From contig NZ_FNKY01000001.1 of assembly GCF_900103165.1 (NCBI RefSeq), positions 930,001 through 994,000 of the forward strand: a stretch of DNA of 64,000 nucleotides. Reading direction: 5' to 3'. The notes under the pieces were generated by a model, which was not told where the DNA came from, made no database searches, and saw nothing but the letters and a program-made list of their open reading frames with translations. The number at the start of each line of letters is the position of its first letter. The stretch's first letter is position 1. This DNA is from Nitrosospira multiformis (GTDB lineage Bacteria; Pseudomonadota; Gammaproteobacteria; Burkholderiales; Nitrosomonadaceae). Position numbers and translations under genes: made by a program. Shown here piece by piece: positions 1 to 9,381 of the stretch.

Positions 1-2
1 TA

Positions 3-770
3 CTCATCGTTGCCATTCCCGTGGGAATTATCAGTGGTGTACTTTCTATCTTCGTACGTCCATGGGCCTATGAAGAAAGCTATATCCTGAATGCGCAGGC
101 GGAGGCTGAATTAAATATGGATCGATTCCAGGCCGGGCGTTTCTATGGAAGCGAAGGCAGCGGCAGAGTCATCTATCTTCAGACCAAGGATAGCACCGGC
201 AAGGAGATGAAGAATGTATTTCATTACATCAGAAAGAAAGACAGCAGCGAGATTATTGTAGCCAAAGAGGCTCATCCGCAGGAGCCGGCAGCCGGCCAAC
301 GCCCTCAAATTAATTTGCTTGATGGCGCTACTTACCGGCTGATGCATTCCGAAACGAGAGATATGGTGGTCCGGTTCGAGAAGCTGGTATATTTTACCGA
401 TAGCGGCAATGTGCTGGATTACAAACGCAAGGCCGCCACCACCATGGTGTTGCAGAAATCTGATCAGCCACGCGATATTGCGGAATTCCAGTGGCGGCTT
501 TCACGTCCCATTGCCACCATTCTGCTGGCACTTATTGCCATCCCATTCAGCCGCGCCTCACCTCGCCAGGATAAGGGTGAAAAAACTTATTATGTTGCAG
601 CTTTGGTTTTTGCGATTTACTACATCCTGAATGGATTGGCTCAAACATGGGTGGAGCAGGGAGCCATCGGCAGAGTACCGGGTGTCTGGTGGCTTTACGT
701 CTTGATGTCCATGGTTGCGTTCAGCTTGCTATCGCCCGGTTTCTGGCGGAAGCTATTCCGGCGCCAATGA
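3..770 (+). CDS. lptF: LptF, LPS export permease (5' partial)
   Basis: Inner-membrane permease subunit of the Lpt ABC transporter that extracts lipopolysaccharide and passes it to the periplasmic bridge. The reading frame is open from the window edge, so the first third (N-terminal membrane segments) is missing; about 255 residues remain. Visible are the periplasmic beta-jellyroll region (about residues 30-150) and then C-terminal membrane helices around ATILLALIAIPFSR and a final WWLYVLMSMVAF helix, the order expected for YjgP/YjgQ proteins. The stop codon overlaps the lptG start in an ATGA, indicating translational coupling. The family assignment is secure from the downstream partner and the helix pattern. 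Confidence 0.9.
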   Translation, partial: LIVAIPVGIISGVLSIFVRPWAYEESYILNAQAEAELNMDRFQAGRFYGSEGSGRVIYLQTKDSTGKEMKNVFHYIRKKDSSEIIVAKEAHPQEPAAGQRPQINLLDGATYRLMHSETRDMVVRFEKLVYFTDSGNVLDYKRKAATTMVLQKSDQPRDIAEFQWRLSRPIATILLALIAIPFSRASPRQDKGEKTYYVAALVFAIYYILNGLAQTWVEQGAIGRVPGVWWLYVLMSMVAFSLLSPGFWRKLFRRQ

Positions 771-1831
771 AAATAATTAATCGCTACCTTGCCCTACAGG
801 TTTTAATGGGGCTGGGCATCGCTACCGCGGTACTCTTGCCGTTATTCAGCTTTCTCGACCTGTTGGATCAGCTGGACGATGTAGGAAAAGGGACTTATCG
901 CATCCAGGATGCGTTCCTGCATACCGCGCTATTGCTGCCACGCAGGTTTGTCCAACTTGCACCTTTTATTGCGCTGCTGGGCAATGTGATTGCGTTGGGA
1001 CGGCTGGCTGTTAACTCCGAACTGACCGCATTACGGGTAGCGGGTGTTTCTCCCATTCGTATCAGTCTCGCTCCACTGGGAGTTGGACTGATTCTCTTAT
1101 TATTCATGGCCGTACTGGAACAATTTGTCGCGCCGCAACTTCAGCAGAGGGCTATTTCGTCCCGTGCGGTTGCGCTTGACAAGAGCGCGGCTCTTGGCAA
1201 GAATTTGGGCATCTGGACCCGGGATGAGCGGAATATATTACGTATCGGTGAGATGCTGCATGCAAAAAAGGCTGCGGATATCGAGGTAATGCATTTTGAC
1301 GATAACGGGTTCCTGCTCACCTATACCTATGCCAAGTATGCGGATATCATCGCTGATCATCTATGGGAATTAAGCGACGTCACCATCAAGACATTTACTG
1401 AACAACGCATCGAGTCCGCGAGTACAAAATCGATGAACTGGAGATCATTTCTGAATCCGGATGATATTTCGACACTGACCAAGTCACCTGAGAGTCTTTC
1501 TCCCATCGAGTTGTTTCTGCATGTGCGTTTCTTGCGCGCGACCGGTCAGGAGGCGGATGCCTATGCACTGGCTTTGTGGCGGAAGGCGGGCGGAGCATTG
1601 ACAACCATTGCAATGTTGTTGCTTTCCATTCCCTTTGTTTTCGGATCGGTACGGACGGGCCTTGGCAATAAGCTGGTGCTCGCATCCATGCTTGGAATCA
1701 GTGTTTACCTGTTTGATCAGGTTATCGCGAATGTGGGTTTATTGCTGCATTTGAATCCTGCGCTAACTGCTCTCGGTCCTGGGCTACTGTTGATTGCCCT
1801 TGCTAATTTCTGGTTGCGGCGGGTTTTTTAG
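767..1831 (+). CDS. lptG: LptG, LPS export permease
   Basis: Second permease subunit of the LptB2FG complex, inner membrane. I place the start at the ATG inside the ATGA overlap with lptF, giving 354 residues beginning MKIINRYLALQVL, the usual length; a longer in-frame extension upstream only reads through lptF. N-terminal helices (about 10-120, with the conserved FSFLDLLDQLDD stretch after helix 1), a periplasmic jellyroll domain (about 140-270) and C-terminal helices ending in ALANFWLRRVF are visible. Probably co-transcribed with lptF. No other function seems plausible. Confidence 0.93.
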   Translation: MKIINRYLALQVLMGLGIATAVLLPLFSFLDLLDQLDDVGKGTYRIQDAFLHTALLLPRRFVQLAPFIALLGNVIALGRLAVNSELTALRVAGVSPIRISLAPLGVGLILLLFMAVLEQFVAPQLQQRAISSRAVALDKSAALGKNLGIWTRDERNILRIGEMLHAKKAADIEVMHFDDNGFLLTYTYAKYADIIADHLWELSDVTIKTFTEQRIESASTKSMNWRSFLNPDDISTLTKSPESLSPIELFLHVRFLRATGQEADAYALALWRKAGGALTTIAMLLLSIPFVFGSVRTGLGNKLVLASMLGISVYLFDQVIANVGLLLHLNPALTALGPGLLLIALANFWLRRVF

Positions 1832-2020
1832 CCGCTTGCTTATTATTTCCCATTAGAGTAAAAGGATTCGGCACTCGTTCCGGATGGCGTATTGCCGTGG
1901 CAGTGAGACGGCATATATTTCGATCTGTGCGTCCCTCCACACGACCAGCAGCCACTACGAACATAGCAGGTCATTCAATGATTTCAAATCCAGACACAGA
2001 CAACGACCCGGAATATCCCA

Positions 2021-3244
2021 GTGATAACCTACATCTATATCCTCGGAGATAGTGAGACGAATATCTGGGGCCTGAGTGGCCGCGAGCGACTGCAACGGAT
2101 GTTAAAGGCATTTAAGCAGACCAGAGTGATCGATAGTCCCGAGCAGATTCCAGCACGTGCGCCAGCATTATTCTTACGGGCAGATCATTTGTTTGATGCC
2201 AGAGTCCTGATGGCGTTAGTTAACACGCAAGTGAACCTGGTGCTTAGCAGTGACGCAGGCCAGCCGGTCGCAATCCGGATTACTGATGGAGATATGCACC
2301 ATGCGCTGGCGAGTTTCATGGACGGGGGGAAAGGAGAGTCTTTCTCCACCTTGCCTCGTTATACCCTAAGAGATTTGAATCTGTTGGGTCTTCAGCAAAC
2401 TCTCAAGAAAAGGGATCTGCCCTACCTATTACCTATCAGTAGAGATAACTGCCGGCGGCTGGAGTCAGAACTCTTTGCCCGATCGTACAAAGGCGTGACC
2501 GACCTCGTGACGAAATGGCTCTGGCCCATACCCGCATCCTGGGCTGTTCGCGTTTGTGTGCGCTTCGGTATACGGCCAAACCAGGTTACGCTGCTCAGTC
2601 TTGTGTTTGCAGTGCTGGCTGGGGTTGCCTTCTGGTACGGCCACTATGGCATAGGTCTGGTGATGGGATGGCTGATGACCTTTATGGATACGGTCGATGG
2701 GAAGCTGGCGCGAGTAACCGTCACCTCAAGCCGTGTTGGAGATGTGCTCGATCACGGCCTGGATATTATTCATCCACCGCTATGGTATATGGCCTGGGGT
2801 GTAGGCTTGACAGCAGCACTAACGCAGACAGCCGACTTGCCAATGATGTTCTCGTTGATACTCATCGGTTATGTGGGTGGCCGATTGTGTGAAGGAGTTT
2901 TCCAGTTTTGGATCGCATCATTTGATATTTTTATCTGGCGCCCACTGGATTCATTTAACCGGCTCATTACCGCACGGCGTAATCCTAACCTGATCCTGTT
3001 GACATTCGGCTGGTTTATAGACCGGCCGGACATCGGGCTCTGGTTGGTAATTATCTGGCATCTTCTCTCCACCCTCTTTCTTGCTGTTCGGGTAATGATG
3101 GGTTGGCAAGCACGGCGGGCGCACGGGCCTTTACGATCATGGTTTGAGGACATTGTACCTGGCGAGGATGAAGGGAAACTGGCGGTTCGTATTTTTGCAC
3201 CCTTGGCAGTTAGGAAAAATGATAGAAAATTCACGGATAGATAG
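2021..3244 (+). CDS. CDP-alcohol phosphatidyltransferase with N-terminal extra domain
   Basis: Predicted membrane enzyme that joins a CDP-activated lipid (or alcohol) to an alcohol acceptor. The full family signature D-G-x2-A-R-x8-G-x3-D-x3-D is present: D226, G227, A230, R231, G240, D244, D248, inside a block of about six membrane helices (residues 175-400). Residues 1-160 form a soluble N-terminal domain; the layout resembles archaeal/bacterial di-myo-inositol-phosphate-phosphate synthases, but the N-terminal nucleotide-binding GxGxR motif is not visible, so that part may be degenerate. The GTG start has no clear Shine-Dalgarno and an in-frame stop lies at 1979-1981; the next ATG is residue 27, so the start is uncertain. 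First gene of a three-gene lipid cassette. The acceptor alcohol cannot be told from sequence. Confidence 0.82.
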   Translation: MITYIYILGDSETNIWGLSGRERLQRMLKAFKQTRVIDSPEQIPARAPALFLRADHLFDARVLMALVNTQVNLVLSSDAGQPVAIRITDGDMHHALASFMDGGKGESFSTLPRYTLRDLNLLGLQQTLKKRDLPYLLPISRDNCRRLESELFARSYKGVTDLVTKWLWPIPASWAVRVCVRFGIRPNQVTLLSLVFAVLAGVAFWYGHYGIGLVMGWLMTFMDTVDGKLARVTVTSSRVGDVLDHGLDIIHPPLWYMAWGVGLTAALTQTADLPMMFSLILIGYVGGRLCEGVFQFWIASFDIFIWRPLDSFNRLITARRNPNLILLTFGWFIDRPDIGLWLVIIWHLLSTLFLAVRVMMGWQARRAHGPLRSWFEDIVPGEDEGKLAVRIFAPLAVRKNDRKFTDR

Positions 3245-3263
3245 ATTGAGATCTGGGGGGGCT

Positions 3264-4232
3264 ATGATCGGATTGCTTTTCAATCCTCTCAGCGGACGTA
3301 TTCGCAAGCGCAAGGATGCAATAAGGCGGGTACTCGCCGAGATTCCGGGTGCAACCTGCAGTGAAGTCACGAACGAACCTGAGATTAACGCATCGGTGGA
3401 TGCTTTTGTACGGGCAGATGTTGATTTGCTGGTAATTATTGGTGGAGATGGTACCGTACAGGGAGTCTTGTGTCATTTGTTTGCAACGCAACCACTCGCA
3501 AGATGGCCTGCACTAACGATTATCCCGGGCGGTACCACCAACATGACAGCGCTGGATCTGGGTATCTGCGGTAAACCGGAATTTATTCTCCAGCAATTGA
3601 AGGGGGATCTGCTGAAGCAAATCCCCCCGGTATTTTTACAGCGCCATGTGCTGTGCATTGAACAAGCCGGGGTGGCAAAGGTTTATGGAATGTTTTTTGG
3701 TGTCGGATTGATTGCCCGCGCTGTGATATTTTCTCAGAGCAAGATAAAACAGTTGGGCATTACCGGAGAAATTTATTCAGGTCTTATTACAGTTGTTTAT
3801 CTTATTGGCCTGATTTTCGGGCGTCGTCACGGAGCCTGGGCACCGGTCCGGATGTCAATTATCGAGAGGAATATTGAGCTGCATCATGGAACCTATGCAT
3901 TTCTCTTCGCCAGCACCCTGGATCGCTTGTTGTTTGGCATGCGTCCGTACTGGGGAAAAGAGGAGGAACCGCTTCATATAACATTTGTTCGGCAGAAACC
4001 GAATCGTCCCTTACGTTCGCTATTGGCGCTACTTTCAGGCCACGGAGGCTCCCTTAAAGAGCAAGACGGTTATCATAGTTGCAATACCGGGGCGCTGGAG
4101 CTGTTGATCGATGACGATTACATCGTCGATGGCGAATCCTACCGGGCATCAAGCGAGAATGGACCATTGCGTATTACAGCAGCCGGTCCAATTACCTTCT
4201 TGGGAGCCGGTAAGGTAAACTCACAGTCATGA
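3264..4232 (+). CDS. Diacylglycerol kinase-like lipid kinase
   Basis: Member of the DAGK catalytic family (DgkB/YegS/BmrU type) that phosphorylates a lipid alcohol, most simply diacylglycerol to phosphatidate. I choose the ATG at 3264, after a run of six G, giving 322 residues and the typical opening MIGLLFNPLSGR. Motifs: NPLSGR (7-12), the nucleotide-binding GGDGT at 60-64, and IIPGGTTNM near residues 88-96, all in the usual order; the C-terminal beta-sandwich ends in AAGPITFLGAGKV. It follows the CDP-alcohol transferase after 19 bp and its stop overlaps the next gene (ATGA), so the three proteins are probably made together. Sphingosine or ceramide-like substrates are possible alternatives. 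Confidence 0.82.
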   Translation: MIGLLFNPLSGRIRKRKDAIRRVLAEIPGATCSEVTNEPEINASVDAFVRADVDLLVIIGGDGTVQGVLCHLFATQPLARWPALTIIPGGTTNMTALDLGICGKPEFILQQLKGDLLKQIPPVFLQRHVLCIEQAGVAKVYGMFFGVGLIARAVIFSQSKIKQLGITGEIYSGLITVVYLIGLIFGRRHGAWAPVRMSIIERNIELHHGTYAFLFASTLDRLLFGMRPYWGKEEEPLHITFVRQKPNRPLRSLLALLSGHGGSLKEQDGYHSCNTGALELLIDDDYIVDGESYRASSENGPLRITAAGPITFLGAGKVNSQS

Positions 4233-5212
4233 CAGACCACGCCTCGATATTTGATCAACCCATTCCCAACAATCTAGTCGCCGAGATTGCTTCGCTGAGC
4301 TCAAGGGCTGTATCAGCGGATTTTCTTGTTCTGGTTGAAGCATTGAAATCACGGTTCGGCTCATCGCTGGAGGCCGTTCTCCTTTATGGATCCTGCCTGC
4401 GGTCCGATGATCTTGGTGATGGCGTCGTGGATTTCTACGCTATCGTAAACAGCTACGGTAAAGCTTACCCAGAGCGTTATCTTGGATACCTTAATGCGTG
4501 GTTGGCACCCAATGTGTTTTATCTCGAGGTATCCGCACCGGGACATACGCAGGAAAAGAAATTCCGCGCCAAATACGCCGTAGTCTCAATGACAGATTTC
4601 GAGCAAGGCACTTGGCGCTGGTTTCATCCGTATCTGTGGGCACGCTTTGCCCAACCTTCCCGATTGTTGTACGTGCGTGACGAGACCATCCGCAAGCATA
4701 TTTACACTGCGCTGGCCCGCGCTGTCGTGACATTTCTGAAATCCAGTCTTCCCATGCTGAACTCGTCCGTGGCGAACGTTGAAGCAATCTGGGTCAACGG
4801 TTTGACGCAGACCTATGCAGCCGAACTGCGGCCCGAACGTGCGACGCGAGCGCAACAGCTTGCCCAGATCAATCTGGATGATTACACACGGTTGACCGAG
4901 CATGCGGCGCCGGTATTAGTGGGCATGCTGGAGATGTTGCCGGACGGGGACTATCGATGCCTGATCAATGCAGCGGACCGTCGGCGTGCGCAATGGCGCT
5001 GGCGATTACGCCGCTGGCAGGGCACGGTCCTGTCGGTGCTACGGCTGACAAAGGCGGCATTTACCTTCAGCGACAGCATTAGTTATGCTGCATGGAAGAT
5101 CGAACGCCATACTGGAGTGCGCGTTGAGGTGACGCCCATGTTACGGCGGCATCCGGTGCTATGGGGTTTTAAGGTTTCGTGGCAATTGTTGCGGCGTGGA
5201 GTAATACGCTGA
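4229..5212 (+). CDS. Tam41/Mmp37-like phosphatidate cytidylyltransferase (predicted)
   Basis: Soluble 327-residue protein with a nucleotidyltransferase core: LLYGS (51-55) followed by the acidic residue of VVDFYAIV (D68). Remembered features of mitochondrial Tam41 recur in order: the core, KYAVVS (115-120, Tam41 has KYGVIS), LWARFAQPSRLL (136-147, matching LYIAGRLQKPV), the segment VNGLTQTYAAELR (189-201, matching IAGLSYSGDFRM) and a C-terminal KAAFTF...ISYAAWKI stretch. Tam41 makes CDP-diacylglycerol from phosphatidate and CTP. Coupled by ATGA overlap to a lipid kinase and sitting with a CDP-alcohol phosphatidyltransferase, that activity would complete a pathway from diacylglycerol to phospholipid. 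The homology is recognised by eye, not computed; the function is inferred from it and from context. Confidence 0.65.
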   Translation: MTDHASIFDQPIPNNLVAEIASLSSRAVSADFLVLVEALKSRFGSSLEAVLLYGSCLRSDDLGDGVVDFYAIVNSYGKAYPERYLGYLNAWLAPNVFYLEVSAPGHTQEKKFRAKYAVVSMTDFEQGTWRWFHPYLWARFAQPSRLLYVRDETIRKHIYTALARAVVTFLKSSLPMLNSSVANVEAIWVNGLTQTYAAELRPERATRAQQLAQINLDDYTRLTEHAAPVLVGMLEMLPDGDYRCLINAADRRRAQWRWRLRRWQGTVLSVLRLTKAAFTFSDSISYAAWKIERHTGVRVEVTPMLRRHPVLWGFKVSWQLLRRGVIR

Positions 5213-5240
5213 TGTAGCTGTTATCTACAAGCAACTACTA

Positions 5241-7898
5241 TTAAGGATTTTTACCCAAATACCCCTGTGCAATGCGGTAATATATCCGCCGCAATGGTTT
5301 GCCGTCAGGTGTGGCTACTCGCTGTTCCTGTATCGGTCCAGGCTGTACGAGCATCCGGCCAATGTCAGGGATTCTTCGGGTACGCTCGAGCTCGTGGTCC
5401 CTCATTCCCACCAGGATGATTGGCAGGGACGTGGGCGGCTCCGATGGATACCAGAAATCGTACATGGCGCCGCTGTCGCCAAACATATTGCGCGAGCGTA
5501 TCTCCATTGGTTTGCCGCTGCGATTGTAAAAGGAAAGGGAGGCGGCCACCGACCATTTACTCATTCCTACCACAATGGGCTCTTGCCCCGTTCGTTGTCG
5601 AACTTCCGCTACAACCTGCTCGATTTCCCTAGTGGCCTCCCGCCAGAAATAGTGTTCCGACAAAAAGTTATAGGGGATGCCGGGGATGCCGAGCACCACG
5701 TAGTGCAGTACAAATGCGTAGAGAAAGATGCAAACTGCAATGGTAGGTTTCCAGGCCGCTTTCACACGGCGTGCGAGGGTACTGAAATCGCCCGCCTGAC
5801 CCATCAACCAAGCCATGGTTGGCAGCAGCGCAAGCCATGCCGGTCCAGTCCAGTGAAACCGCTGCGACTCGGAAATACTGAGAACGAAGAACACTGCCAG
5901 CGGCACGCCGGCGAATACTCGTACGAATAGTCGGCGCCTGCGTGCATAGGTGCTGGAGTCGCGCTCGGTTCGCGGCCAGACCGCCATGATTGCGGCAAGC
6001 AAGCCCACCGGCGTCAACAGGACCATAAGATGGAGAAATAATAGATGTGCCGCAAATTGATCTTCACTTCCTCCCTTGACCCGGTTTGACTGGAACATGA
6101 TCGACGCCCAATTATTGTCCATATTCCAGATAATGACGGGCGAGAACATCAGAAGGGCAAGCGCGGCGGCGAGGTATGGCTGCGGACGGCGTAGCCAGCG
6201 GCGTGAGGCGGGGTCTAGAATCACGAACAACAGCGCCGCCGGTCCCAGCAGGCCCAGCGTATACTTGGACAGTATCCCCAGGCCGAATGCAATGCCCATA
6301 CCCAGCCAGGCTGAACGTTGATCAGCGATCAATGCCCGTTCCATGTAGTACAGTGTCGCGGCCCAGGCGGCCACCAGCGGCGCATCCGTTGTCATCACCA
6401 TGCCGGTGGAAAAATAAAACGGCAGTATGGCCAACAGCAGCACTGCGCGCATGCCGGTGGATTTGTCGTACAGGTTGCGTGCCAGCGCATATAGGTAGCC
6501 CATTGTTATCAGGCCGCAGATGAATGCACCGATGCGAACGCCGAACTCCGTATCGCCGAAGATGGCGGTGCCCAGCCAGATCAGCCACGCCACCATGGGT
6601 GGGTGATCGTAAAAGCTCAGTTCCATGTGCTGGGCATAATTCCAGTAGTAGGCCTCATCGGGAATCAGCTGTGCCTGGCCCAGGTAGATCAGGCGCAGCA
6701 ATACGGCAAAGGCGACAATGCCGAGCGAGGCTACCCGCCAGCGCACATCCGCCGAGGGAAGGTCCTGCTGGACAGGGAACACGTAGAAGGCGCTACCGAG
6801 ATACTGGAGGGCGGCCGTGACTGCGACAGCGGGAAATATCGCCAGCATGGGGGCCATATGCCAGCCATAGACCAGCCATGCCAGGACCCCGCCGCGCATC
6901 AGCAAGGTGAATAGCCCCATCGTCAGGAAACGGCCAAAATGAGACCATCGCGGATAGCCTGCGGGGGGAGGCTGGAACGTCCATTTCGAGTTGAGCGGGT
7001 AATTCACCGCGGCGGCGGCGAAGAAACTCACGATGTGCGCCAGCGCGAGGCCGGCACCCCGGCTCATGAGCCACTGGAACAGGAGGATGTCGATAACGAG
7101 ACCCAACAGCCCCACCGCCGCAAACCGGCCGGTGCTGCCGAAGGAAACCGTGCCGCCAGCCAGTGTCACCAGGCGTTTCAGATCAATCCATTGGGAATGG
7201 AACGATAGCCTGGCGGTGCCATGTGTGCGCTGCTGAAAGCAAACAGGCACTTCCACGACTCTAAGCTTGCCCTGGCCGGCCATGAGCAGTTCGAGCAGGG
7301 TTTTATATCCGCGAGCGCGTTCGGTGAGAGTGGCGGCCAGTTCCCGGCGGAAGGCAAAGAATCCCGAAGTGGTGTCACTCACATCACAGAGAGAGCGGGC
7401 ACACCAGTCCCCCAGGCGCGACAGCCATTGGCGGTGTGGCCATCCCCCGGTGCCGCCGCCTGGCACATGGCGGCTCCCGACAGCCACGTCATGGCTGCCG
7501 TCCAGCAGCGGGGCCACCAGAGCGGGCAGTCGCTCAGGCGGATGACTCGGATCCATCACGACGATGACATCACTCTGCGCCAGCGCCACACCCGCCAGAA
7601 TCGATCCTGCCAGGTCCGGCTGCTCATGCCGCTCGATCAATCTCACGTTCGCCTGCGCCTCCCAGGCGCGCACCCGGCTGGGAGTTCCATCGCGCGAACC
7701 ATCATCGACAAAAATGACTTCAAAACTACCCGATGCCAGATCCAGTGCAAACAGACGCGTCAGTAATGGATCTATGTGGTCTGCTTCGTCAAGCGTGGGA
7801 ATCACCACGGAAAATCGTGTCAAGAATACCTCTGAAGATTGAGCAACAGACCTGCCTGCCTGCAAGGTGGCAACATTATGCCGGGTGAAATACTGCAT
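5241..7898 (-). CDS. GT2-GtrA-GT39 three-domain membrane glycosyltransferase
   Basis: An 885-residue fusion. Part 1 (about residues 27-245) is a dolichyl-phosphate-mannose-synthase-like GT2 domain: FSVVIPTLDEADH, IFVDDGSRDGT, VVMDPSHPPE and the conserved SGFFAFRR. Part 2 (about 255-375) is a GtrA-like four-helix module starting at GRFAAVGLLGLVIDILLF. Part 3 (about 385-885) is a multi-pass GT39/ArnT-like domain with DEAYYW and FYDHPPMVAW, typical of enzymes that use polyprenyl-phosphate sugars. Together they suggest making a polyprenyl-phosphate sugar, flipping it and transferring it to a periplasmic acceptor such as lipid A, lipid or protein. It converges with the lipid cassette, with 28 bp between stop codons. 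The exact start is uncertain; the domain begins only at residue 27. Confidence 0.85.
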   Translation of the reverse strand: MQYFTRHNVATLQAGRSVAQSSEVFLTRFSVVIPTLDEADHIDPLLTRLFALDLASGSFEVIFVDDGSRDGTPSRVRAWEAQANVRLIERHEQPDLAGSILAGVALAQSDVIVVMDPSHPPERLPALVAPLLDGSHDVAVGSRHVPGGGTGGWPHRQWLSRLGDWCARSLCDVSDTTSGFFAFRRELAATLTERARGYKTLLELLMAGQGKLRVVEVPVCFQQRTHGTARLSFHSQWIDLKRLVTLAGGTVSFGSTGRFAAVGLLGLVIDILLFQWLMSRGAGLALAHIVSFFAAAAVNYPLNSKWTFQPPPAGYPRWSHFGRFLTMGLFTLLMRGGVLAWLVYGWHMAPMLAIFPAVAVTAALQYLGSAFYVFPVQQDLPSADVRWRVASLGIVAFAVLLRLIYLGQAQLIPDEAYYWNYAQHMELSFYDHPPMVAWLIWLGTAIFGDTEFGVRIGAFICGLITMGYLYALARNLYDKSTGMRAVLLLAILPFYFSTGMVMTTDAPLVAAWAATLYYMERALIADQRSAWLGMGIAFGLGILSKYTLGLLGPAALLFVILDPASRRWLRRPQPYLAAALALLMFSPVIIWNMDNNWASIMFQSNRVKGGSEDQFAAHLLFLHLMVLLTPVGLLAAIMAVWPRTERDSSTYARRRRLFVRVFAGVPLAVFFVLSISESQRFHWTGPAWLALLPTMAWLMGQAGDFSTLARRVKAAWKPTIAVCIFLYAFVLHYVVLGIPGIPYNFLSEHYFWREATREIEQVVAEVRQRTGQEPIVVGMSKWSVAASLSFYNRSGKPMEIRSRNMFGDSGAMYDFWYPSEPPTSLPIILVGMRDHELERTRRIPDIGRMLVQPGPIQEQRVATPDGKPLRRIYYRIAQGYLGKNP

Positions 7899-8115
7899 GC
7901 CTTGCTACACATTTCAGGCATGATACCGTTTGGCTTCCGAAGTAAGCTTGTTAATCCAATTCAAATTTTTGACGAACACGGCTAGGCGGCTTGCGACCGT
8001 TGAAACACACCGGGATTTATGTTCGGCACCTATCGCTATTCCGGCTATCGCCTGTTACCGGGAAGGCCAGAGCATAGAGCTTCCAGGAAAGCTAAGCTTG
8101 GTACTGAACATGTGA

Positions 8116-8817
8116 CTACGCGGACTGGCGATCAGCATAGTAATGCTGAACAGGACCCAGTTCATGATCAAGGTTGTATACCAACGGACGTCCCGTTGCT
8201 ATGGATAATTTCATGAGTTGGGAAACGGACAATCCATCCAACTGCATCATCAATGAGCGTAAGACGTGCCGGTGAGATACGACGAGAACCCGCTTCCCAC
8301 GCAGGATCTCGGGTACGATGGTTTCCTGCCAATAAGGCAAGACCCGTGAATGAGTCTGCTGCATGCTCTCCGCAAGCGGCAATTCATTCTTGTCAACATC
8401 TGAATAACGGAGCTGATTTCCTGGACAACGGGCATCATCGGGACCCAGTGGGGGAGGTACTGCAGTAAACCGCAACTGGGGGCTCAGGACGGGCCATATG
8501 CCAAATTTCCCGATAGCATTAATACGATGAACTCCCTCCAGCGCGCCATAGTGGCGCTCATTCAAGCGCCAGCTCTGCCGTGTGGTCAATCCGTCAAGCC
8601 CCATCGCCGACAATACGATACGCGATGTGTCAGTGGCTCGTCTAAGTTCCGAAGTAAAACATATGTCGAACTCACAGCCCGCCTCTTTGAGCAGCCGACC
8701 GGCCTGCTCCGCCTGATGCTCACCCCGGTGACTCAATGCGACATCGTTCCAGCCGGTAAAATACCCATCCCGGTTCGAGATGCTTTCCCCATGTCGCAAC
8801 AAAACAAGTTGTATCAT
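8116..8817 (-). CDS. GpmA-like 2,3-BPG-dependent phosphoglycerate mutase, divergent
   Basis: Histidine-phosphatase-superfamily protein of 233 residues. It shows LLRHGES (H9 would be the phosphohistidine), [17 protein letters not shown] (E87), a PPPL segment and PLAES, in the order and at nearly the length of GpmA (about 230-250). The second active-site block, normally AAHGNSLRAL, reads [10 protein letters not shown] here (H182 kept, GN replaced by RH), and the middle segment [14 protein letters not shown] also departs from the usual sequence. It may be a functional mutase or a related phosphatase with changed specificity. It stands alone between non-coding stretches, near the carbohydrate genes. 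Confidence 0.8.
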   Translation of the reverse strand: MIQLVLLRHGESISNRDGYFTGWNDVALSHRGEHQAEQAGRLLKEAGCEFDICFTSELRRATDTSRIVLSAMGLDGLTTRQSWRLNERHYGALEGVHRINAIGKFGIWPVLSPQLRFTAVPPPLGPDDARCPGNQLRYSDVDKNELPLAESMQQTHSRVLPYWQETIVPEILRGKRVLVVSHRHVLRSLMMQLDGLSVSQLMKLSIATGRPLVYNLDHELGPVQHYYADRQSA

Positions 8818-9381
8818 CGTTGACTCATTTCACAAATCATATCGGTGGTGTCCCGTTAAAGGTTTAACAAATTTAATTGGTTGTTAACTGGTTGTTGAAG
8901 CCGGTCTGTCCGGGAATGTCGCCAGTGGCTGTGAAGACTTACTGTAGCCGGGTTCTCTCGAATACAAAGATCCGCAGGATTTGCAGCAATGTGTAGAGCG
9001 AAGCATCAACTGGAAGTTCCTTTTCGACGATAGCAAATCAGTACGCAGGCTGCGCGAACATAGCATTACCCGAATTCATAAGCAACCCTGAAGAATTAAT
9101 TTCGGAAAATTATTCGAAAATGAATCAATTTACTTTAAATCGGCACCAAGATAACCTGCTTGAGAATCCTCGCCAGCGCTTGATCTCCACGTACTCACTG
9201 CTGTTTTAACCGGATACCATTGAAATCAATTGTTGTTTGTTAGCGGCCTCGAGTTGCAAATCCAGCAAACCATAAAATCGCAATAGACTTGTGCGCTCCC
9301 CGCCATATAAATCCCGACTTGCCTGAAATGTTTGTTTTTATCGAGTTTAGGCTCTTTTCCCCTATCACGGTGGCGTGACGC
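8818..9381. other. Intergenic stretch without a supported gene
   Basis: AT-richer DNA. An open stretch on the + strand (8951-9091, stop at 9089) could encode about 45 residues containing FLFDDSKSVRRLREHS, which looks protein-like, but it has no start and is preceded by stops; it may be the end of a decayed gene. Nothing else is seen. Confidence 0.3.

Noticed and set aside
8951-9091. Protein-like open stretch in the gpmA/HIT gap
   Set aside because: No start codon, preceded by stops and no recognisable family; kept only as a possible decayed fragment.
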